NCBI GenBank assembly: GCA_038503065.1
Contig: JBCAMK010000007.1
Coordinates: 124,001-188,000, forward strand
Direction of reading: 5' to 3'
DNA length: 64,000 bases
DNA from: Paragyromitra xinjiangensis
Lineage: Eukaryota; Ascomycota; Pezizomycetes; Pezizales; Discinaceae
Shown here piece after piece: positions 60,409-64,000 of this stretch. The first letter of the stretch is position 1, and each line of letters begins with the position of its first letter. Below the pieces are notes generated by a model that searched no databases, was not told the origin of the DNA, and saw only the letters and a list, made by a program, of their open reading frames with translations. The position numbers and the translations under genes are program-made.

Positions 60409-63400
60409 GGATCTGGCGTGGTATTATTTGTGTAGAACAGCGTTGTTTTATTGTATTAAGGGGGGGGGGGGGGTGTGGGATGCTGGGTTCGAAAGGGAGG
60501 GGGGTCCCTTTTTTTTCCTTTGTTCAGCCGGGATTCAACATGGAGCGGCTCTTAATGATTTTACCGACCTATCACGCTCTTTACGAAACGAAATGTGGCC
60601 TATGTTGAATGATATGAGTTAAAAGGCAATGAATGGAATGATATGGAATGATATGGATGTGGGGGGGTGGAGGAAAGGATAGTTTCATTCATCATACTGG
60701 AGGATTTCTTTTAGGGGCTGAGGATGAGACATGTGTCGGTGATGGAATGGTGAACACATCTCTCTATAGGATGTAGAATTGCTTGTGTCTGCAATTGGTG
60801 GAATTTTGTACAATTTTTGGGAATGGGACTTCTTATGTTGAACATCAGTATCTTTGGAAAGCTTCCTCATGGCGCGGTTTTTACACCGTTTACCGTATAC
60901 ACTCTGCCACAAGTATTACTATGGCTAATTTGCTCCAATTTCTTGGTGGTCGGAGTCCAGGTCACACATATCTTTTCTTCAGATTATGGCCTTGATACTA
61001 GGTTGCTTTCCTTTGCCACTACTGTCTCGTGCCCAGGCTCTAGATATAGTTGCATGTGCTCGGATCCTCCTTGTAAATTATGACCCCTGAATCAGCCCCT
61101 GCGTAGACTGCCGACACAACTGCATATATCCTAGCGGAGGAAAATATTTGAAAACTCATGAGTGTAGATCTTTCAACATAGGTCAAAGGAGTTGAGCGCT
61201 ATGAGCATAGAAGAAAGTCCGTAAAAAAGCAGCGGTGAACCTATTACACGTGGGATACCCAATGAATCACCTATCTACCTATTTTGCACCTAGAAGAATG
61301 AATTTATTGATAGAGGCTCCCTAGTATAATGGTTCTCTACTCAACGTAAACTTTAAGCGGCCAAGTTCGTCTCTATTCACTGATTTTCAAAAACCTTTAA
61401 CGAATTCCTGAAACCACCTGTTTCTATCAAGACGCTTGGCATACTTGATTAGTTAGGTATACGTAACGATTGAAACCAAACCCAACAAATAGGCTTTCAC
61501 GCGCAGGGTTCCAGTCCCCGGATATCCACACATCTATCGCTACTAGCCCTCTATTGCTTCGATCTGCCACTGTCTATCAAAAGACGCAACCCAGAGAACG
61601 ATACTTCCACTCTATAACGTACGGCTCTCGGATCAGCTCCTCCGCCGCGACATGTATTCAGGACACACGATAGGTACCAGATAATGCAAGTCTTAGACAT
61701 GGGGTCGTTACTAGGCATGATGACTTCTAGTGGGTAGGATGTACCTTCAATTAGCGAGAAAAAAACCTGCATCGCCCGGTACTTATTGCCTGACCTGACT
61801 ATACTACAAAGGTAAATCTACACGAGCCTTCCACTTGAAATTCGGTACCCTAGCCTAGATATCTGAATATCCCTATGGGAGCCTAGCCATACACAACCCG
61901 ACACGAGCGAGAATTGAATAGCGCTTTTCGATGCGACAGATGTACTCCTAGAGTACCTAGCTTGAACAGGTGTTCGATGCCTCGTTCGATTTCGGAATAC
62001 ACCGGCGAAAGCACGGTCGAGATGGACCCGCTTCTTAATGGTAAATGCATGGCATCTTTCCAGCCGCACGAAGATTTGGAGCGGGCCTGACGTGGACCAT
62101 CTAATATGTTGAGTGATACCCATAAATTTTGTTGAGGTAACATTCGGAGTAAGACCTAGAATTCGGTATGCTTGGCTGCACCCTTGAACCTTCGAAAGCT
62201 TTAAAGGCAATGTATCGGAACAGCTTTCATCCCCACCAATTCTACAAGTTGATCAAAAGTCTTTACTCTTTTAATGTGTATCTTAAGCAGATGATAGCCC
62301 GTTTTTCGGAGTTTTCTGTAAAAGCCACCCGATCTCATTACTGGTCCAATGTACCTACCCGTCCGTTGTACAACATATGCATACTACACATCGAAACGCT
62401 AGGGCTAAGCAGCATCCCTGCTTTGATGGGATATTTTACCTAAACCCATATTGATATTCCTTTTTCTTTTGTTTCTGCCTCGGAGCAGTTATGTGGTACG
62501 GTAAACGTGATACTATTTATATACAGTACAGGGGTCTGTCACGGCGTGACTATCAACCAATGGTCTCTTTCCCCCACGCCTAGGCCGTAGCAGATTCGGG
62601 TATCGGGACAAATAACTAGTTTTCAATTCCGCCCCGGAACAGTCATGACGATGATTCTGTATTCAACTCGAGGAGACTGATCATAACTGCGATCGATGGC
62701 CCATTTTTAGCATCTTTTCTGAGGGCTGAAGTGCCGGTGATAGATCTAGTGGCAAATTTCCCTGCTTTTTCGTAGGCAGCAATTCAAAAATAGAAGATCT
62801 GATAAGATCTGATTGTAGCTAAGGTCTGTGCGTTGAATCACATGTGGTTGGTGTGACCATAGAATCAAGTGGGGAAAAGTCCTCCATACACTTCTGGAAG
62901 TGTGACAAACTTTTCCGAAATTCAGTACAACTTGCCCAAGTTGGTACATGGGTCGACATGCTTCAAGCAACAAAACCCAAGTTTGTCATTATGCCTTGAG
63001 CAGCCTGTTGGAGCTGCCTAATGAATTCACGAGGTGACCTGAAAATTAAACCTCTGGAAGCGAATCTGACCTACCCCTGCTAGGATTCTAAACTGAGAAA
63101 TTGGCCCCATAAACAAGATTGACAATCTAGGCCTCGAGATTGGGCCCTAAATTATTATAAATCATTGGTTGGGCTAGGCGCTCAAAGAAATTGCAAGCGA
63201 GTGACGGGCTATGACTTCTGATACGGATCTAACAAGAATTTCACGATACACGAGCCAGATCATCATATAGTTTTAGCAATACTCTTTGTAGGGTCTCAAA
63301 AAAATACGTTCGTATACCTGTGTTTGTGGCCCGCGGTAATCAACCTAAGGATCCTGATCATTGTCGTATATGTATATGAAAAAGGAAAGGGCCTAATAAA

Positions 63401-64000
63401 AGGGTGGATCTAACTTTATTCCCATTCGCCATACATAAACCTAGAAACTGTAGAATTACGCGAATCTTGGGGATAAAGTATGCTGGTCCCCTGAATACAG
63501 GTACTTGGAGTTTCATAAAATCAATGAGTGTCAAAATATCTCGACGAAACTAAGCCTATGACCAAAGCCCCTAGAAATGGGCGACCCAGGAGTATTGGAT
63601 ACTTTGCCGAAGAGCTGTAGCACCATAGCTACTTTCCACGGTGGTATAAAATGAGTCTTAGAATACGCAGTTGGGTGTAAATCGAAGCTGTTCAGACACC
63701 ACAAGACCACCCCACCCACCCACCCATTCACAAGCTACGCATCTAACCTGAGTGATTTTGATATTTTTCTCGAGATTTCTAGAGCCTTTAGTCTATATTT
63801 GTATACTACAGCGCACACGTGTATATGTTTCTCACGATCTTAATTGTAATTGGAGCAACGCAACACTGCCATGCTCTCAACCCTTCCACTCCAGCCTTGT
63901 TTTGCTACCACCCACCCGGAGAAACTCAAACATGTCAGTTGACGCAACTAAGTTACGTGTCCTTGATACATCATTTTCTCTAATAATAGTACCACTTCCA
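60409..64000. other. Gene-poor right end (3.6 kb)
   Basis: No gene is supported. Frames at 61818-62210 and 62746-62973 (minus) lack recognisable domains. A plus-strand ATG near 63932 opens a frame that runs off the window edge; this could be the start of a gene, but only ~23 codons are visible. A CCCACCCACCCACC tract is at about 63708-63725. Confidence 0.5.
60460..60473 (+). repeat. Poly-G run of 14
   Basis: An uninterrupted run of 14 G lies ~50 nt after the stop codon of the GPI protein, within the expected 3' UTR. Confidence 0.85.

Noticed and set aside
61310..61390. tRNA-like start CTAGTATAATGGTT
   Set aside because: It resembles the D arm of a Glu/Asp/Gly tRNA, but no matching acceptor, anticodon or T stem could be folded.
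61818..62210. 130-codon minus-strand frame
   Set aside because: No domain, no signal peptide and no splice context; the length is compatible with chance in 3.6 kb of non-coding DNA.

Overview
The window is nuclear DNA from a filamentous ascomycete fungus (Pezizomycotina). The evidence is short GT-AG introns, mostly 45-80 nt, in nearly every gene; fungal-type proteins (LaeA-like methyltransferase, Rmd5/Gid2, Ima1, a GPI-anchored Thr-rich surface protein, a fungal DHX29/YLR419W-like helicase); monocistronic genes on both strands; and long, AT-richer, gene-poor spacers. The heavy intron load (12 exons in the helicase, 10 in the methyltransferase) would suit an early-diverging class such as Pezizomycetes or Orbiliomycetes, but that placement is a guess.

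Layout. 0-6.4 kb: the 3' part of a GH85 endo-beta-N-acetylglucosaminidase gene, an unrecognised Thr/Ser/Gly-rich multi-exon gene, and a secreted GH39-like glycosidase on the minus strand. 8.1-8.6 kb: a four-exon gene for a small secreted I9-type protease inhibitor. 10-19.8 kb: Ima1 nuclear-envelope protein (minus), ribosomal protein uS14/Rps29, ribosomal protein uL23/Rpl25 and a hotdog-fold thioesterase. 21.3-26.5 kb: a tRNA-Val(AAC) with a 7-nt intron, the GID-complex ubiquitin ligase subunit Rmd5 (minus), and the splicing factor Prp6 diverging from it. 28-33.2 kb: a fungal multi-pass membrane protein and an F-box-like protein (both minus). 33.8-39 kb: a 12-exon DEAH-box helicase (minus). 42.4-45.7 kb: a LaeA-like methyltransferase followed by a putative nucleotidyltransferase-fold protein (both plus). 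49.4-52.3 kb: an eight-exon kelch-type membrane protein (minus). 54.4-60.4 kb: a 1,950-residue GPI-anchored Thr-rich repeat protein (plus). The rest, notably 14.0-17.2, 39-42.2, 45.7-49.3 and 60.4-64 kb, shows no convincing gene.

No biosynthetic cluster, CRISPR array, intact transposon or viral element is visible. The genes look like an ordinary euchromatic mixture: housekeeping functions (translation, splicing, ubiquitin ligase, nuclear envelope) beside secreted or surface functions (glycosidase, protease inhibitor, kelch membrane protein, GPI repeat protein). I deduced exon models by hand from splice sites, reading phase and family knowledge. Every multi-exon model given as complete closes in frame, but none was tested against transcripts or by database search.
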